Shown piece after piece: positions 50,184 through 59,612 of a stretch of 64,000 nt of DNA. The notes under the pieces were generated by a model. That model saw nothing but the letters and a program-made list of their open reading frames with translations, made no database searches and was not told the origin of the DNA. Source of the DNA: Rhodococcus sp. HM1 (GTDB lineage Bacteria; Actinomycetota; Actinomycetes; Mycobacteriales; Mycobacteriaceae); assembly GCF_023218075.1 (NCBI RefSeq), contig NZ_JALPTB010000006.1:62001-126000 (forward strand), given 5' to 3'. The translations under genes were made by a program, and so were the position numbers. Numbering within the stretch: the stretch's first letter is position 1; each line of letters begins with the position of its first letter.

Positions 50184-50894
50184 TCAAGCCAGGCGCCAGT
50201 CCACCGGCCCGCCGCCCTGCTGTTCGAGGAGAGCGTTCGCGCGGCTGAACGGTCGCGAGCCGAAGAATCCGCGGGATGCGGACAGCGGTGACGGGTGCGC
50301 GGACTCGACGGTGGGCACGTTCCCGAGCATCGGCTTCAAGGTCGCCGCGTCACGGCCCCACAGGATCGCCACCAGCGGCGTGCCGCGCGCGACGAGCGCC
50401 CGGATCGCCTGCTCGGTGACGACCTCCCATCCCTTGCCGCGATGCGAGGCGGGCTGCCCCGGCTGCACGGTGAGCACCCTGTTGAGCAGCAGCACACCCT
50501 GCTCCGCCCAGGGCGTCAGGTCGCCGTTCGCCGGCACCGGCAGGCCCAGGTCCTCGGTGTATTCGCGGTAGATGTTGGCAAGGCTGCGCGGCACGGGCCG
50601 CACGTCGGGTGCGACGGAAAAGCTCAGGCCCACCGCATGACCCGGCGTCGGGTAGGGGTCCTGTCCGACGATGAGCACCCGCACCCGGTCGAACGGCTGC
50701 GTGAAGGCGCGCAGCACTTTGCTGCCGGCCGGGAGGTAGCCGCGGCCGGCGGCGTTCTCCCGGCGCAGGAACTGCCCCATCGCCGCGATGTCGTCGGCGA
50801 CGGGTGCCAGGGCCTGCGCCCAGCCGGCCTCGACGACCTCGGCGAGCGGTCGCGGCCCGGTCGGAGTGTCCGGATCGGCGAGTTGGTCCGTCAC
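50184..50894 (-). CDS. ung: uracil-DNA glycosylase
   Basis: Family 1 UDG removes uracil from DNA. The 236-residue protein has the catalytic water-activating motif [17 protein letters not shown] and the minor-groove loop [18 protein letters not shown], both complete. It converges on the enoyl-CoA hydratase gene and follows the gamma-carbonic-anhydrase-like gene by 9 bases. Confidence 0.97.
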   Translation of the reverse strand: MTDQLADPDTPTGPRPLAEVVEAGWAQALAPVADDIAAMGQFLRRENAAGRGYLPAGSKVLRAFTQPFDRVRVLIVGQDPYPTPGHAVGLSFSVAPDVRPVPRSLANIYREYTEDLGLPVPANGDLTPWAEQGVLLLNRVLTVQPGQPASHRGKGWEVVTEQAIRALVARGTPLVAILWGRDAATLKPMLGNVPTVESAHPSPLSASRGFFGSRPFSRANALLEQQGGGPVDWRLA

Positions 50895-50903
50895 GAATTT
50901 CCC

Positions 50904-51425
50904 CTAGTCGATGCGACGCAACGCGGTGCGGTAGTAGTCGGCGTTCGCCGCGTACATCTTCGCGTTCTCCTCGAAGCTGCCCTCGGGGAGCTCGAAGCCC
51001 TCCCGGACCTTGGCGGGCACGCCCATGGCCATGCGTCGTTCCGGCAGTTCGAACCGCGGCGGGACGAGCGCGCCCGCGGCGACCTGCGATCCGGCCCCGA
51101 GCGTCGCGCCGTTGAGCACGAGCGATCCGGAGCCGACGAGGCAACCGTCGCCGATGGTGGCGCTCTCGATGTGGGCGTTGTGGCCGACCACGCAGCGGGC
51201 GCCGATGATCGTCGACTGGATCGCCGTGGTGTGGATGATCGTTCCGTCCTGGATGTTGGTGTACTCACCGACGGTGATGGAGCCGTAGTCGCCGCGCAGC
51301 ACCGCCGTCGGCCACACCGAGGCGTGTGCACCGAGGGTGACATTGCCGATCACCACGGCATCGGGGTGCACCCACGCATCGGGGTGGATATCGGGGACAC
51401 GATCGCCGAGCGCATAGACAGCCAT
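50904..51425 (-). CDS. gamma-carbonic-anhydrase-like hexapeptide protein
   Basis: The 173-residue left-handed beta-helix protein has hexapeptide repeats (VVIGNVTLGAHASVW; TIIGARCVVGHNAHIESATIGDGCLVGSG). It has the His positions expected for a zinc site (IIHTTAIQ and GHNAH) and a C-terminal helix. Many members have no shown carbonic anhydrase activity. ATG at 51425, 10 bases after thiL, so thiL, this gene and ung look like one transcript. Confidence 0.88.
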   Translation of the reverse strand: MAVYALGDRVPDIHPDAWVHPDAVVIGNVTLGAHASVWPTAVLRGDYGSITVGEYTNIQDGTIIHTTAIQSTIIGARCVVGHNAHIESATIGDGCLVGSGSLVLNGATLGAGSQVAAGALVPPRFELPERRMAMGVPAKVREGFELPEGSFEENAKMYAANADYYRTALRRID

Positions 51426-51435
51426 ACGCAGAAAC

Positions 51436-52395
51436 CTATCTCGAGAAACTCTGCCAGCCGCCGGGACCCGCGTGGTCGCGGCCGTCGACGGTGATGCCCG
51501 CCCCCGCACGCACCGAGCCGATGCGGTGCCAGCCCTCGGGAAGCGCCACCTCCGGCGGGAAACACGCGGCCAGCGCATGGTCCTCTCCCCCGGTCAGCAC
51601 CCACTCCCACGGATCGGCGTCCAGGTCCGCCGCGGCAGCGCGCAGATCGTCGCCCGGTCCGAGCAGGGCCGACTCGACGTCGATGGCCACGGCCGACGCG
51701 GCCGCGATGTGCCCGAGATCGGCGAGCAGACCGTCCGAGATGTCGGTCCCGGCGCGCGCACCCGCCCGCGCCGCCGCCGGCCCCGCTGCGTACGGCGGGG
51801 CCGGAACGCGGTGGGCCTCCACCAGATCGGGGTGACCGCCGTGACCGGCGAGCAGCAGCGCCAACCCCGCGGCGGACCGGCCCAGGGTGCCGGCCAGCGC
51901 GAGGACGTCACCGGGCCGGGCCGCGGTGCGCAGCAGCGGCGCCCGGCCTTCGAGGTCGCCGAGCACCGTCACCGAGACGATCACCTGATCGGCCTGCACG
52001 AGGTCGCCGCCGACGACCCCCGCGCCCATCTCCTCGGCGGCTTCCCCCAGACCGGCGGAGATCCCCTCGAGCACGGCCACGGGGGTACCGGGCGGGCACC
52101 CGAGTGCGACGACGAACGCGGTCGGGCGGGCGCCGAGCGCCGCGACGTCCGCACCGTTCTGCGCCGCAGCTTTGCGTCCGACCTGCTGTGGACTCGACCA
52201 GTCCAGCCGGAAGTGCCTGCCCTCGACGAGCATGTCCGTGGAAACGGCGACGCGGCCGTCGGACGCGGCGACGAGTGCTGCATCGTGTCCCGGCCCGACC
52301 AGGGTCGTCGCGGGCTGGCGACGGCCGGCGGTCGCGCGATCGATGACGGGGAATTCGCCGAGTTCGGCGACGGTGGGGCCGGTGGGGTCGGGCAC
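51436..52395 (-). CDS. thiL: thiamine-monophosphate kinase
   Basis: ThiL makes thiamine diphosphate from thiamine monophosphate. The PurM-like fold shows GPGHDAALV, STDMLVEGRHFRLDW, VGGDLVQADQ, the DISDGLLADLGH segment and TGGEDHALAACF. The mycobacterial enzyme has a similar PTVAELGEFPVIDR-like start. GTG 52395 (319 residues) is preferred; GTG 52452 would add 19 residues and reach close to the divergent DUF3515 gene. Confidence 0.94.
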   Translation of the reverse strand: MPDPTGPTVAELGEFPVIDRATAGRRQPATTLVGPGHDAALVAASDGRVAVSTDMLVEGRHFRLDWSSPQQVGRKAAAQNGADVAALGARPTAFVVALGCPPGTPVAVLEGISAGLGEAAEEMGAGVVGGDLVQADQVIVSVTVLGDLEGRAPLLRTAARPGDVLALAGTLGRSAAGLALLLAGHGGHPDLVEAHRVPAPPYAAGPAAARAGARAGTDISDGLLADLGHIAAASAVAIDVESALLGPGDDLRAAAADLDADPWEWVLTGGEDHALAACFPPEVALPEGWHRIGSVRAGAGITVDGRDHAGPGGWQSFSR

Positions 52396-52485
52396 GGTGG
52401 CAGAAGTCTCCTTCCGGCTCCGGCCGGTGCGGTCCGGTGCCGTGACAGGCACTGATAGGTTCGGGTCACGCTACCGCTCCCGAAG

Positions 52486-53103
52486 ATGGACCTGATGATC
52501 GAATCCGATTCTTCTCCCGAACCCGAATCCGACGCCGCCGGTGCCGACGCACAGGTGGCCGAGGAGGAACGCCGCCATCCCGCGGTGATCGCGACGGCCA
52601 TCGCACTGCCGGTCGCGTTGCTCGCCGGAGTCGTCGTCGCCGCGGTGATCATCGACCGCAATCCGGTGCTCGGCCCGCTCGCACTCGGACCGGTTCCCGC
52701 GCCGCAGGCCGAATCCGCCGCGTGCGCAGACCTGCTCGCGGCACTGCCCGAGAAGCTCGGGGACTACACGCGCGCCGAACTGGTCGATCCCGCTCCGCCC
52801 GGCACCGCGGCCTGGCAGACCGCCGATGCGGAACCGGTGGTGCTGCGGTGCGGTCTGGATCGTCCCGCCGAATTCGATGCGGCGGCGGCGCTGCAGGTCG
52901 TCGACGGCGTGCAGTGGTTCGAGGTGTCGGGCGAAGCCGAGGGCATCGCCGCGAGTACGTGGTTCGCGGTGGACCGGCCGGTCTACGTCGCGTTGACGGT
53001 GCCGAACGGGTCCGGACCGTCCCCCTTGCAGGAGGTGTCGGCCGCGCTCACCGAGTCGCTGCCGCAGCAGCAGATCGATCCCGCGCCGGTGGGTGGAAAC
53101 TGA
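52486..53103 (+). CDS. DUF3515 membrane-anchored protein
   Basis: The 205-residue protein has an acidic cytoplasmic N-terminus, one membrane span (about residues 33-56) and an extracytoplasmic domain with two Cys (AACADLLAALPEKLGDY; VLRCGL), probably disulfide-bonded. It matches the DUF3515 family next to thiL in mycobacteria (Rv2980-like). The function is unknown. Confidence 0.85.
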   Translation: MDLMIESDSSPEPESDAAGADAQVAEEERRHPAVIATAIALPVALLAGVVVAAVIIDRNPVLGPLALGPVPAPQAESAACADLLAALPEKLGDYTRAELVDPAPPGTAAWQTADAEPVVLRCGLDRPAEFDAAAALQVVDGVQWFEVSGEAEGIAASTWFAVDRPVYVALTVPNGSGPSPLQEVSAALTESLPQQQIDPAPVGGN

Positions 53104-53131
53104 TCCACCGACCGGCGCGGGTGGACGATCA
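53101..53131. terminator. bidirectional stem-loop between convergent genes
   Basis: A 6-bp stem (53104-53109 with 53120-53125), extended by flanking TGAT/ATCA, fills the gap between DUF3515 and the CoA-transferase gene. It may stop transcription from both sides. Confidence 0.4.
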
Positions 53132-54676
53132 CGGGAGCATGGACCCGGTTTCCACGAACCGCTGATGGAACGACAGTGCCTCGCCGAGGAGGTGCGGGGT
53201 GTGCCCGCCGGCTTCGGCCTCGGCACGCGCGACATATTCGTGCAGCGCGTCCCGGTAGTCGGGGTGGGCGCAGTTGTCGATGACGACGCGTGAGCGGCGA
53301 CGCGGAGACAGCCCGCGCAGATCGGCGAGGCCCTGCTCGGTGACGATCACCTGGGTGTCGTGCTCGGTGTGGTCGACGTGCGGCACCATCGGCACGATCG
53401 CCGAGATGCTGCCGCCCTTCGCGGTCGACGGGCTCAGGAACATCGACAGATAGCCGTTGCGAGCGAAGTCGCCGGAACCACCGATGCCGTTCATCATCTT
53501 GGTTCCCATGACATGGGTGGAGTTGACGTTGCCGTAGATGTCGGCCTCGAGCATGCCGTTCATGGCGATGATGCCGAGGCGGCGGACGATCTCCGGGTGG
53601 TTGCTGATCTCCTGCGGCCGCAGCACGATGTGCTCCCGGTAGAAGTCGATGTTGGCCACCAGCTCGTCGACACCCTCCGCGGTCAACGCGAGCGACGTCG
53701 CGGATGCGTACTTCACGGTGCCGTGCTTGATCAGGTGCAGCATCCCGTCCTGGATGACCTCGGAATAGCAGGTCAACCCCTTGTGCGGTCCGGCGTCGAG
53801 GCCCTGCAGCACCGCGTTGGCGACGTTGCCGACACCGGACTGGAGCGGCAACAGCGAATCGGCGGGCAGGCGTCCCTTGGAGACCTCGAACTCGAAGAAC
53901 TCCAGTACGTGCCCGGCGATCGTCTTGCTGACGGCGTCCGGCGGAGTCAGCGGCATCGCGCTGTCGCGCAGGTTGGTCTCGACGACGGCGACGACCTTGG
54001 CCGGGTCGACGCGCAGGGTGGGCTGGCCGATGCGGTCCTCGACGCCGGTCAACATGATCGGCTTGCGGTTCGGGGGCAGCGCGGTGCCGTAGTAGACGTC
54101 GTGGATCCCGTTCATCGCGTCCGGCACCCAGGAGTTGACCTCGAGGACGACCTTCTCGGCGACGTCGAGCCAGGTCTTGTTGTTGCCGATCGACGTCGAC
54201 GGGATCAGTTCACCGCTCTCCGTGATGCCGGAGACCTCGATGACCGCGACGTCGATGTGCCCGTAGTACCCCTCCCAGACCTGCTGGGCCACGTGGGACA
54301 GGTGGATGTCGAGGTAGTCCATGCCACCGGAGTTGATGGAGCGGCGTGCCGTCGCCTCCGACTGGTAGGGCATGCGCAGCGAGATGCCGTCGACCTCCGC
54401 GAGCATGCGTTCGGTCTCGGCGGCGACGGAGGCACCGGTGAGAAGGTTGATCGTGAAGTCCGTACCGCCGGCGCGGGCGTGCCGGATCCGCTCCGCGAGC
54501 GCGGGTGTGACGGCCTTGGGAGTGCCGGCACTGCCGAACCCGCTGATCGCGACCGTGTCACCGGGGTGGATGTACCGCACCGCCTCCTCGGCAGAAACGA
54601 TCTTGTTCCGAAACGCGGAGTGGTGAATTCGGTTCGACTCCGACGTGACATCGGAAAGAAGGTGGTGCCCGTTCAT
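53129..54676 (-). CDS. acetyl-CoA hydrolase / succinyl-CoA:acetate CoA-transferase family
   Basis: The 515-residue class I CoA-transferase shows GDTVAISGFGSAGTPKAV at the N-terminus, LPLQSGVGNVANAVL and the probable catalytic Glu in CYSEVIQDGML. C-terminal segments are GIGGSGDFARNGYLSMF and VTEQGLADLRGLSPRRR. Members interconvert acetate and acetyl-CoA using succinyl-CoA or propionyl-CoA. It has its own promoter-like region upstream with an embedded palindrome. It replaces the ddl/gpsA stretch found at this point in mycobacteria. Confidence 0.9.
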   Translation of the reverse strand: MNGHHLLSDVTSESNRIHHSAFRNKIVSAEEAVRYIHPGDTVAISGFGSAGTPKAVTPALAERIRHARAGGTDFTINLLTGASVAAETERMLAEVDGISLRMPYQSEATARRSINSGGMDYLDIHLSHVAQQVWEGYYGHIDVAVIEVSGITESGELIPSTSIGNNKTWLDVAEKVVLEVNSWVPDAMNGIHDVYYGTALPPNRKPIMLTGVEDRIGQPTLRVDPAKVVAVVETNLRDSAMPLTPPDAVSKTIAGHVLEFFEFEVSKGRLPADSLLPLQSGVGNVANAVLQGLDAGPHKGLTCYSEVIQDGMLHLIKHGTVKYASATSLALTAEGVDELVANIDFYREHIVLRPQEISNHPEIVRRLGIIAMNGMLEADIYGNVNSTHVMGTKMMNGIGGSGDFARNGYLSMFLSPSTAKGGSISAIVPMVPHVDHTEHDTQVIVTEQGLADLRGLSPRRRSRVVIDNCAHPDYRDALHEYVARAEAEAGGHTPHLLGEALSFHQRFVETGSMLP

Positions 54677-55006
54677 GCGCCCAGATTAGCCGCCGCAAGG
54701 AAAGGCCCGTCACATTCTTCCGGCCCGAGGGACCCACACCACTCGCCTGCCCTCGAGCCCGGCCCAGGACACGCGAGGGGCGTAACCTACTGTTGCGCAA
54801 CGGCTTCTACAATTGCGGCACTGCGTGCCATCGGGGCGACCGGCTGGTCTGTTACCGGAAGCGCGATCGTAGGATCGTTGCGCGCTCGTCGCATGGTTGT
54901 GACCGTTCACCGCGCCGGGCCGTGCGTTCGACGCGGCACCGCCCCACCGGCACCGGGAGCCACCGTCCCGCGTTCCGTGTCACCCTGTTCCGGCACGATG
55001 GTCCGC
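54677..55006. other. divergent intergenic region, CoA-transferase / helicase
   Basis: This stretch of about 330 bases has no convincing gene. It holds a promoter-like pair for the CoA-transferase gene (54784-54812) with a perfect palindrome between the two boxes. A long GC-rich stretch before the helicase gene shows no obvious motif. Confidence 0.6.
54784..54812 (-). promoter_or_regulatory. putative CoA-transferase promoter with spacer palindrome
   Basis: On the minus strand TTGTAG (54812-54807) and TAGGTT (54789-54784) are exactly 17 bases apart. The perfect palindrome GTTGCGCAAC (54792-54801) lies between them, a position used by some activators and repressors. Confidence 0.45.
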
Positions 55007-57109
55007 ATGAGTATCGCGACGACGAATCTGCGTGACGAGGCCGAACGACTCCTGCGCGAACTGGCCGGCCCGCACGCGCGCCTGCGCGAGGACCAGTGGA
55101 CGGCGATCGAGGCGCTGGTGGTGCAGCGGCGCCGCGCGCTCGTGGTGCAGCGCACCGGGTGGGGCAAGTCCGCGGTGTACTTCATTTCCGCCAAACTGCT
55201 GCGTGCCCACGGGCACGGTCCGACGGTGATCGTCTCGCCGCTGCTGGCGCTCATGCGCAACCAGGTCGAGTCCGCCGAACGCGCCGGGGTGCGGGCGGCG
55301 ACGATCAACTCCGGCAACGTCACCGAGTGGGACGAGATCCACGAGCGCATCGCGTCCGGTGAGATCGACGTCCTGCTGGTCAGCCCGGAACGGTTGAACA
55401 ATCCCGACTTTCGCGATCAGGTGCTGCCCGCCCTGGCCCGCGATGCCGGTCTCGTCGTGGTCGACGAGGCGCACTGTGTGTCCGACTGGGGTCACGACTT
55501 CCGCCCGGACTACCGGCGGATCCGCACGCTCGTCGCCGAACTCGGCGAGGGCATCCCCGTGCTGGCGACGACCGCGACCGCGAACGATCGCGTCGTGGCC
55601 GACGTGGCCGCCCAGTTGGGCGTCGGCGAGGGCACCGCGGAAACGCTGGTGCTGCGCGGCGGCCTGGACCGCCCCTCGCTGCACCTGTCGGTCGTCCGGA
55701 TCGACGAGCCCGCACGCCGCGCGGCGTGGCTGGCCGAGCATCTGGGTGAGCTGCCCGGCTCCGGCATCGTCTACGCGCTGACCGTGTCGGCGGCGCAGGA
55801 TCTGGCGGCGTTGCTCGCCGAGCGGGGTTACGCCGTCGCCGCGTACACCGGGCAGACCGACACCGCCGAACGCGAGCAACTCGAGGCGGATCTGCTGAAC
55901 AACCGCGTCAAGGCGCTGGTGGCGACGTCGGCGCTGGGCATGGGCTTCGACAAACCGGACCTGGGGTTCGTGGTGCATCTCGGGGCACCGTCCTCCCCCA
56001 TCTCCTACTACCAGCAGGTCGGCCGCGCGGGCCGCTCCACCGATCGTGCCGAGGTCGTTCTCCTGCCGGGCCGCGAGGATCAGCAGATCTGGAAGTGGTT
56101 CGCGTCGGTCGCGTTCCCCGACGAGGCGCTGGTGCGCCGGGTCGTGGAGGTGCTCGACACCGACCGTCCGCAGTCGACGCCGGCGATCGAGCCGCTCGTG
56201 GATCTGAACCGGTCGCGGCTCGAGATGGTGCTCAAGGTGCTCGACGTCGACGGTGCGGTGCGCCGCGTCAAGGGCGGCTGGGTCGCGACCGGGCAGCCGT
56301 GGCACTACGACGCGCCGCGCTACGCCCGGCTCGAGGAGGCCCGCGCCGCCGAGCAGGCCGCCATGCTCGAATACGAACGCACCACCGAGTGCCGGATGCT
56401 GTTCCTGCGCCGGCAGCTCGACGACCCGGAGCTCACGGCCTCCGCCGAGGGCTGCGGCCGGTGCGACAACTGCTGCGGCCCGCGCTGGAGCACCGACGTG
56501 GAGGAAGCCGGTGTGGCGCAGACGGTGGCGCGCCTGGACCGCCCGGGTGTCGATCTCGCGCCGCGCAAGCAGTGGCCGACGGGCATGGCGAAGCTGGGGG
56601 TGTCGCTGTCCGGGCGGATCACCGACGGACCCGAACCCGGGCGGGTGCTGGGCCGGTTGTCCGACCTGGGGTGGGGTCCACGACTGCGCGCGCTGCTGGA
56701 CGGTCCGGACGCCCCCGCCCCGGACGAGCTCATGCGGGCCGCGATCTCGGTGCTCGCCGCGTGGGACTGGGCACAGCGCCCGGTCGCGGTGATGGCCGTG
56801 GAGTCGGAGTCGCATCCGCTGCTCGTCGGCTCGCTGGCCGCGGGTCTGGCCCGGATCGGCCGCCTGCGGGATCTGGGCACGTTGCGGTCCCGTCCGGGGC
56901 GGCCGCCGGTGACGGCGGCGAACTCGGCCTATCGCATCGCCGCGCTCGTCGATGCGTGGATCCCGCCGGACCTCACGGGTGTCGACGGTCCGGTGCTGCT
57001 GGTCGACGCCGTCACCGACACGGGGTGGACGCTGACGATGGCGGCGCGGACGCTGCGCGCAGCGGGCGCCGAAGCGGTGCTCCCGTTCGCGCTGGCGAGC
57101 CCGAAGTAA
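55007..57109 (+). CDS. RecQ-like DNA helicase fused to a phosphoribosyltransferase-like segment
   Basis: The 700-residue superfamily 2 helicase has Walker A TGWGKS (50-55), DEAH (153-156, in VVDEAHCVSDWGHDFRPDYR), TTATAN, and motif VI YYQQVGRAGRS. A RecQ-type Cys cluster follows (CGRCDNCC, with an upstream TECRMLF). The last 60 residues contain LLVDAVTDTGWTLTMAARTL, which resembles the PRPP loop of phosphoribosyltransferases. An ATG three codons upstream (54998) is also possible. It is flanked by unrelated metabolic genes. Confidence 0.88.
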   Translation: MSIATTNLRDEAERLLRELAGPHARLREDQWTAIEALVVQRRRALVVQRTGWGKSAVYFISAKLLRAHGHGPTVIVSPLLALMRNQVESAERAGVRAATINSGNVTEWDEIHERIASGEIDVLLVSPERLNNPDFRDQVLPALARDAGLVVVDEAHCVSDWGHDFRPDYRRIRTLVAELGEGIPVLATTATANDRVVADVAAQLGVGEGTAETLVLRGGLDRPSLHLSVVRIDEPARRAAWLAEHLGELPGSGIVYALTVSAAQDLAALLAERGYAVAAYTGQTDTAEREQLEADLLNNRVKALVATSALGMGFDKPDLGFVVHLGAPSSPISYYQQVGRAGRSTDRAEVVLLPGREDQQIWKWFASVAFPDEALVRRVVEVLDTDRPQSTPAIEPLVDLNRSRLEMVLKVLDVDGAVRRVKGGWVATGQPWHYDAPRYARLEEARAAEQAAMLEYERTTECRMLFLRRQLDDPELTASAEGCGRCDNCCGPRWSTDVEEAGVAQTVARLDRPGVDLAPRKQWPTGMAKLGVSLSGRITDGPEPGRVLGRLSDLGWGPRLRALLDGPDAPAPDELMRAAISVLAAWDWAQRPVAVMAVESESHPLLVGSLAAGLARIGRLRDLGTLRSRPGRPPVTAANSAYRIAALVDAWIPPDLTGVDGPVLLVDAVTDTGWTLTMAARTLRAAGAEAVLPFALASPK

Positions 57110-57128
57110 TCGGTGGGGCCGCACCGAT
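57109..57128 (+). terminator. short hairpin after the helicase gene
   Basis: A 7-bp stem (57109-57115 with 57122-57128) with a 6-nt loop overlaps the last base of the stop codon. It is weak and without a T-tract. Confidence 0.3.
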
Positions 57129-57250
57129 CGCTACACGATGTGGCCCATCTCACTCGAGTGCTCTTACCTGCGTGTAATCCGGGGTTCCGAAGATCGATTT
57201 CCGCGACGCGCGTGATTTCGGCACACGTGGTTGTTACGTTGCCATTACTT

Positions 57251-57793
57251 ATGACGCCCGTTACGGAGAGAAGTACCCCGACCCTCGCACCGGCCGAACC
57301 GAGCTTGCGAACGCCGGCCGAATTGCAGTTCAGGACACCTCGCATCGCAGACGGAATTCGGATCTGGGAAATCGCTCGCGATTCCCGGGTGCTCGATGTC
57401 AATTCCTCGTATGCCTATGTGCTGTGGTGCCGTGACTACGCCGCGACCTCGCTCGTCGCGACCGACGAGTTCGACCGGCCGGTCGGGTTCGTCACCGGCT
57501 ACCGCCGCCCGGAGGCGCCCGGCACGTTGTTCGTGTGGCAGGTCGCCGTCGACGAAGATCAGCGGGGACGCGGCGTGGCGGCCCGGATGCTGCACACGCT
57601 CCTGGACCGGCTCCGCCACTGCGGTGTGACCCGCCTGGAGACCACCATCAGTCCGGACAACTCGGCCTCCATCGCGTTGTTCACGGCCGTCGCCCAGCAG
57701 CGCGGCACCTATATCACGCGCACCGATCTGTTCGCAGCGGACGATTTCCCCGATTCCCACCTGCCCGAAGATCTCTACACAATCGGCGACTGA
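57251..57793 (+). CDS. ectA: L-2,4-diaminobutyrate acetyltransferase
   Basis: EctA makes N-gamma-acetyl-diaminobutyrate, the second step of ectoine synthesis. The 180-residue GNAT protein has the acetyl-CoA motif [14 protein letters not shown], the conserved [19 protein letters not shown] and [14 protein letters not shown]. No Shine-Dalgarno precedes the ATG. TACGTT at 57235-57240 could be the -10 of a very short-leader transcript. ectB and ectC follow. Confidence 0.95.
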   Translation: MTPVTERSTPTLAPAEPSLRTPAELQFRTPRIADGIRIWEIARDSRVLDVNSSYAYVLWCRDYAATSLVATDEFDRPVGFVTGYRRPEAPGTLFVWQVAVDEDQRGRGVAARMLHTLLDRLRHCGVTRLETTISPDNSASIALFTAVAQQRGTYITRTDLFAADDFPDSHLPEDLYTIGD

Positions 57794-57839
57794 AATTTTC
57801 GGTCCCGATCACAATTCAAAACAGGAGGAGCACGCAGAA

Positions 57840-59117
57840 ATGACCATCCTGGAACAGCGTGAAATTTCTCGGACCGACATTTTCGAGAATCTCGAATCCG
57901 AGGTACGCAGCTACAGTCGCTCCTGGCCCACGGTTTTCGAAACCGCATCGGGCTCGTGGCTGCGCGACGAGAACGGCAAGGACTACCTCGACTTCTTCGC
58001 CGGCGCCGGCGCCCTGAACTACGGGCACAACAACCCGGTGCTCAAGACCGCGCTCGTGGACTACATCATGAACGACGGCATCACCCACAGCCTGGACATG
58101 CACACCGTGGCCAAGCGGGAACTGCTCGAATCGTTCGAACGCACGATCCTCGATCCGCGCGGACTGGACTACAAGGTGCAGTTCCCCGGCCCGACCGGAA
58201 CCAACACCGTCGAGGCAGCGCTGAAACTGGCCCGCAAGGTGACCGGCCGCGAGTCGATCGTCAACTTCACCAACGCTTTTCACGGTATGACGCTGGGCTC
58301 GCTGTCGGTGACCGGAAATTCCATGAAGCGCGCGGGCGCCGGTGTGCCGCTCGTGCACGCGACCCCGATGCCGTTCGACGGCTACTTCGACGGCGCCACC
58401 GAGGACTTCCACTGGTTCTCGCGCGTCCTCGACGATTCGGGCAGCGGCCTGAACCGGCCGGCCGCGGTGATCGTGGAAACCGTGCAGGGCGAGGGCGGCG
58501 TGAACGTCGCGCGCCCCGAGTGGCTGCGCGCGCTGGCCGATCTGTGCACCGAGCGCGGCATCCTGCTCATCGTCGACGACGTGCAGATGGGCTGCGGCCG
58601 CACCGGACCGTTCTTCTCCTTCGAGGCCGCGGGCATCACACCGGACATCGTGACCCTGTCGAAGTCGATCGGCGGTTACGGACTTCCCTTGGCGCTGACC
58701 CTGTTCAAACGCGAACTGGACGTGTGGGGCCCGGGCGAGCACAACGGCACGTTCCGCGGCAACAACCCCGCGTTCGTGACCGCGCGGGCCGCCCTCGACC
58801 ACTACTGGTCCGACGATCGCCTCGAACGCGACACCCTGCGGAAGGGGGAACGGATCCGCCAGACGTTCATGAACCTGGCGACGATGTTCGACGGCGTGTC
58901 CACCCGCGGTCGCGGTCTCGTCCAGGGTCTGGTGTTCGACGATCCGAGCGACGCGCAGAAGGTGTGCGCGTTCGCGTTCGAGGAGGGTCTGCTCGCGGAG
59001 ACCGCGGGACCGTCCGACGAGGTCGTCAAGCTGCTGCCGCCGCTGACCGTCACCGACGACGAGCTCGAGTACGGGCTCAACATCATCGCCGAGGCCACCG
59101 CGAAGGTCTGCGCCTGA
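57840..59117 (+). CDS. ectB: diaminobutyrate-2-oxoglutarate transaminase
   Basis: EctB converts aspartate semialdehyde to 2,4-diaminobutyrate with glutamate as donor. The 425-residue class III PLP aminotransferase has [48 protein letters not shown] and the PLP lysine in [12 protein letters not shown]. It has a strong GGAGGAG ribosome-binding site 46 bases after ectA. Confidence 0.96.
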   Translation: MTILEQREISRTDIFENLESEVRSYSRSWPTVFETASGSWLRDENGKDYLDFFAGAGALNYGHNNPVLKTALVDYIMNDGITHSLDMHTVAKRELLESFERTILDPRGLDYKVQFPGPTGTNTVEAALKLARKVTGRESIVNFTNAFHGMTLGSLSVTGNSMKRAGAGVPLVHATPMPFDGYFDGATEDFHWFSRVLDDSGSGLNRPAAVIVETVQGEGGVNVARPEWLRALADLCTERGILLIVDDVQMGCGRTGPFFSFEAAGITPDIVTLSKSIGGYGLPLALTLFKRELDVWGPGEHNGTFRGNNPAFVTARAALDHYWSDDRLERDTLRKGERIRQTFMNLATMFDGVSTRGRGLVQGLVFDDPSDAQKVCAFAFEEGLLAETAGPSDEVVKLLPPLTVTDDELEYGLNIIAEATAKVCA

Positions 59118-59166
59118 TCCACAGCCGCAACCCTGAAGCGAGAGTCTTTACAGCAGAGGATTTTTC

Positions 59167-59562
59167 ATGATCGTACGCACCACCGACGAAATCACCGGCA
59201 CCGACCGCGACGTCGAGGCCGAGAACGGGAACTGGCGCAGCAAGCGCATCGTGCTCGGCGGCGACCGCGTCGGATTCTCCTTCCACGAGACCACCATCCA
59301 GGCCGGCACCGTCAACGAGTTCCACTACGCGAACCACGTCGAGGCGGTGTGGCTCGTCGAGGGCACCGGCACCCTCACCGACCTCGAGACCGGCACCGTG
59401 TACCCGCTGGCGCCGGGCACGATGTACCTGCTGAACGGCCACGAGCGGCATCGCGTCGAACCGGACACCCGGATGCGGATGCTGTGCGTGTTCAATCCGC
59501 CGGTGACCGGACGTGAAGTCCACGACGAGAACGGGGTCTACCCGCTCGTCGAGGTCGTCTGA
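59167..59562 (+). CDS. ectC: ectoine synthase
   Basis: EctC cyclises acetyl-diaminobutyrate to ectoine. The 131-residue cupin has [30 protein letters not shown] and the later metal-binding His region ([28 protein letters not shown]). An AGAGGA ribosome-binding site lies upstream. No ectD follows, so the visible pathway ends at ectoine unless ectD is elsewhere. Confidence 0.96.
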   Translation: MIVRTTDEITGTDRDVEAENGNWRSKRIVLGGDRVGFSFHETTIQAGTVNEFHYANHVEAVWLVEGTGTLTDLETGTVYPLAPGTMYLLNGHERHRVEPDTRMRMLCVFNPPVTGREVHDENGVYPLVEVV

Positions 59563-59599
59563 GCACAGCACACGGGATGACCCGGGGCGGGCGCGCGAA

Positions 59600-59605
59600 T
59601 AGAGT
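59600..59605 (+). promoter_or_regulatory. -10 element of a probable leaderless transcript (2-hydroxyacid dehydrogenase)
   Basis: TAGAGT fits TANNNT and lies exactly 7 bases before the ATG at 59613, with no ribosome-binding site. It suggests transcription independent of ectABC. Confidence 0.5.
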
Positions 59606-59612
59606 CGGAACC

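Noticed and set aside
53360-54997. N-terminal extension of the helicase frame opposite the CoA-transferase gene
   Set aside because: The extension is antisense to a well-conserved enzyme; helicase similarity begins at about 55007.
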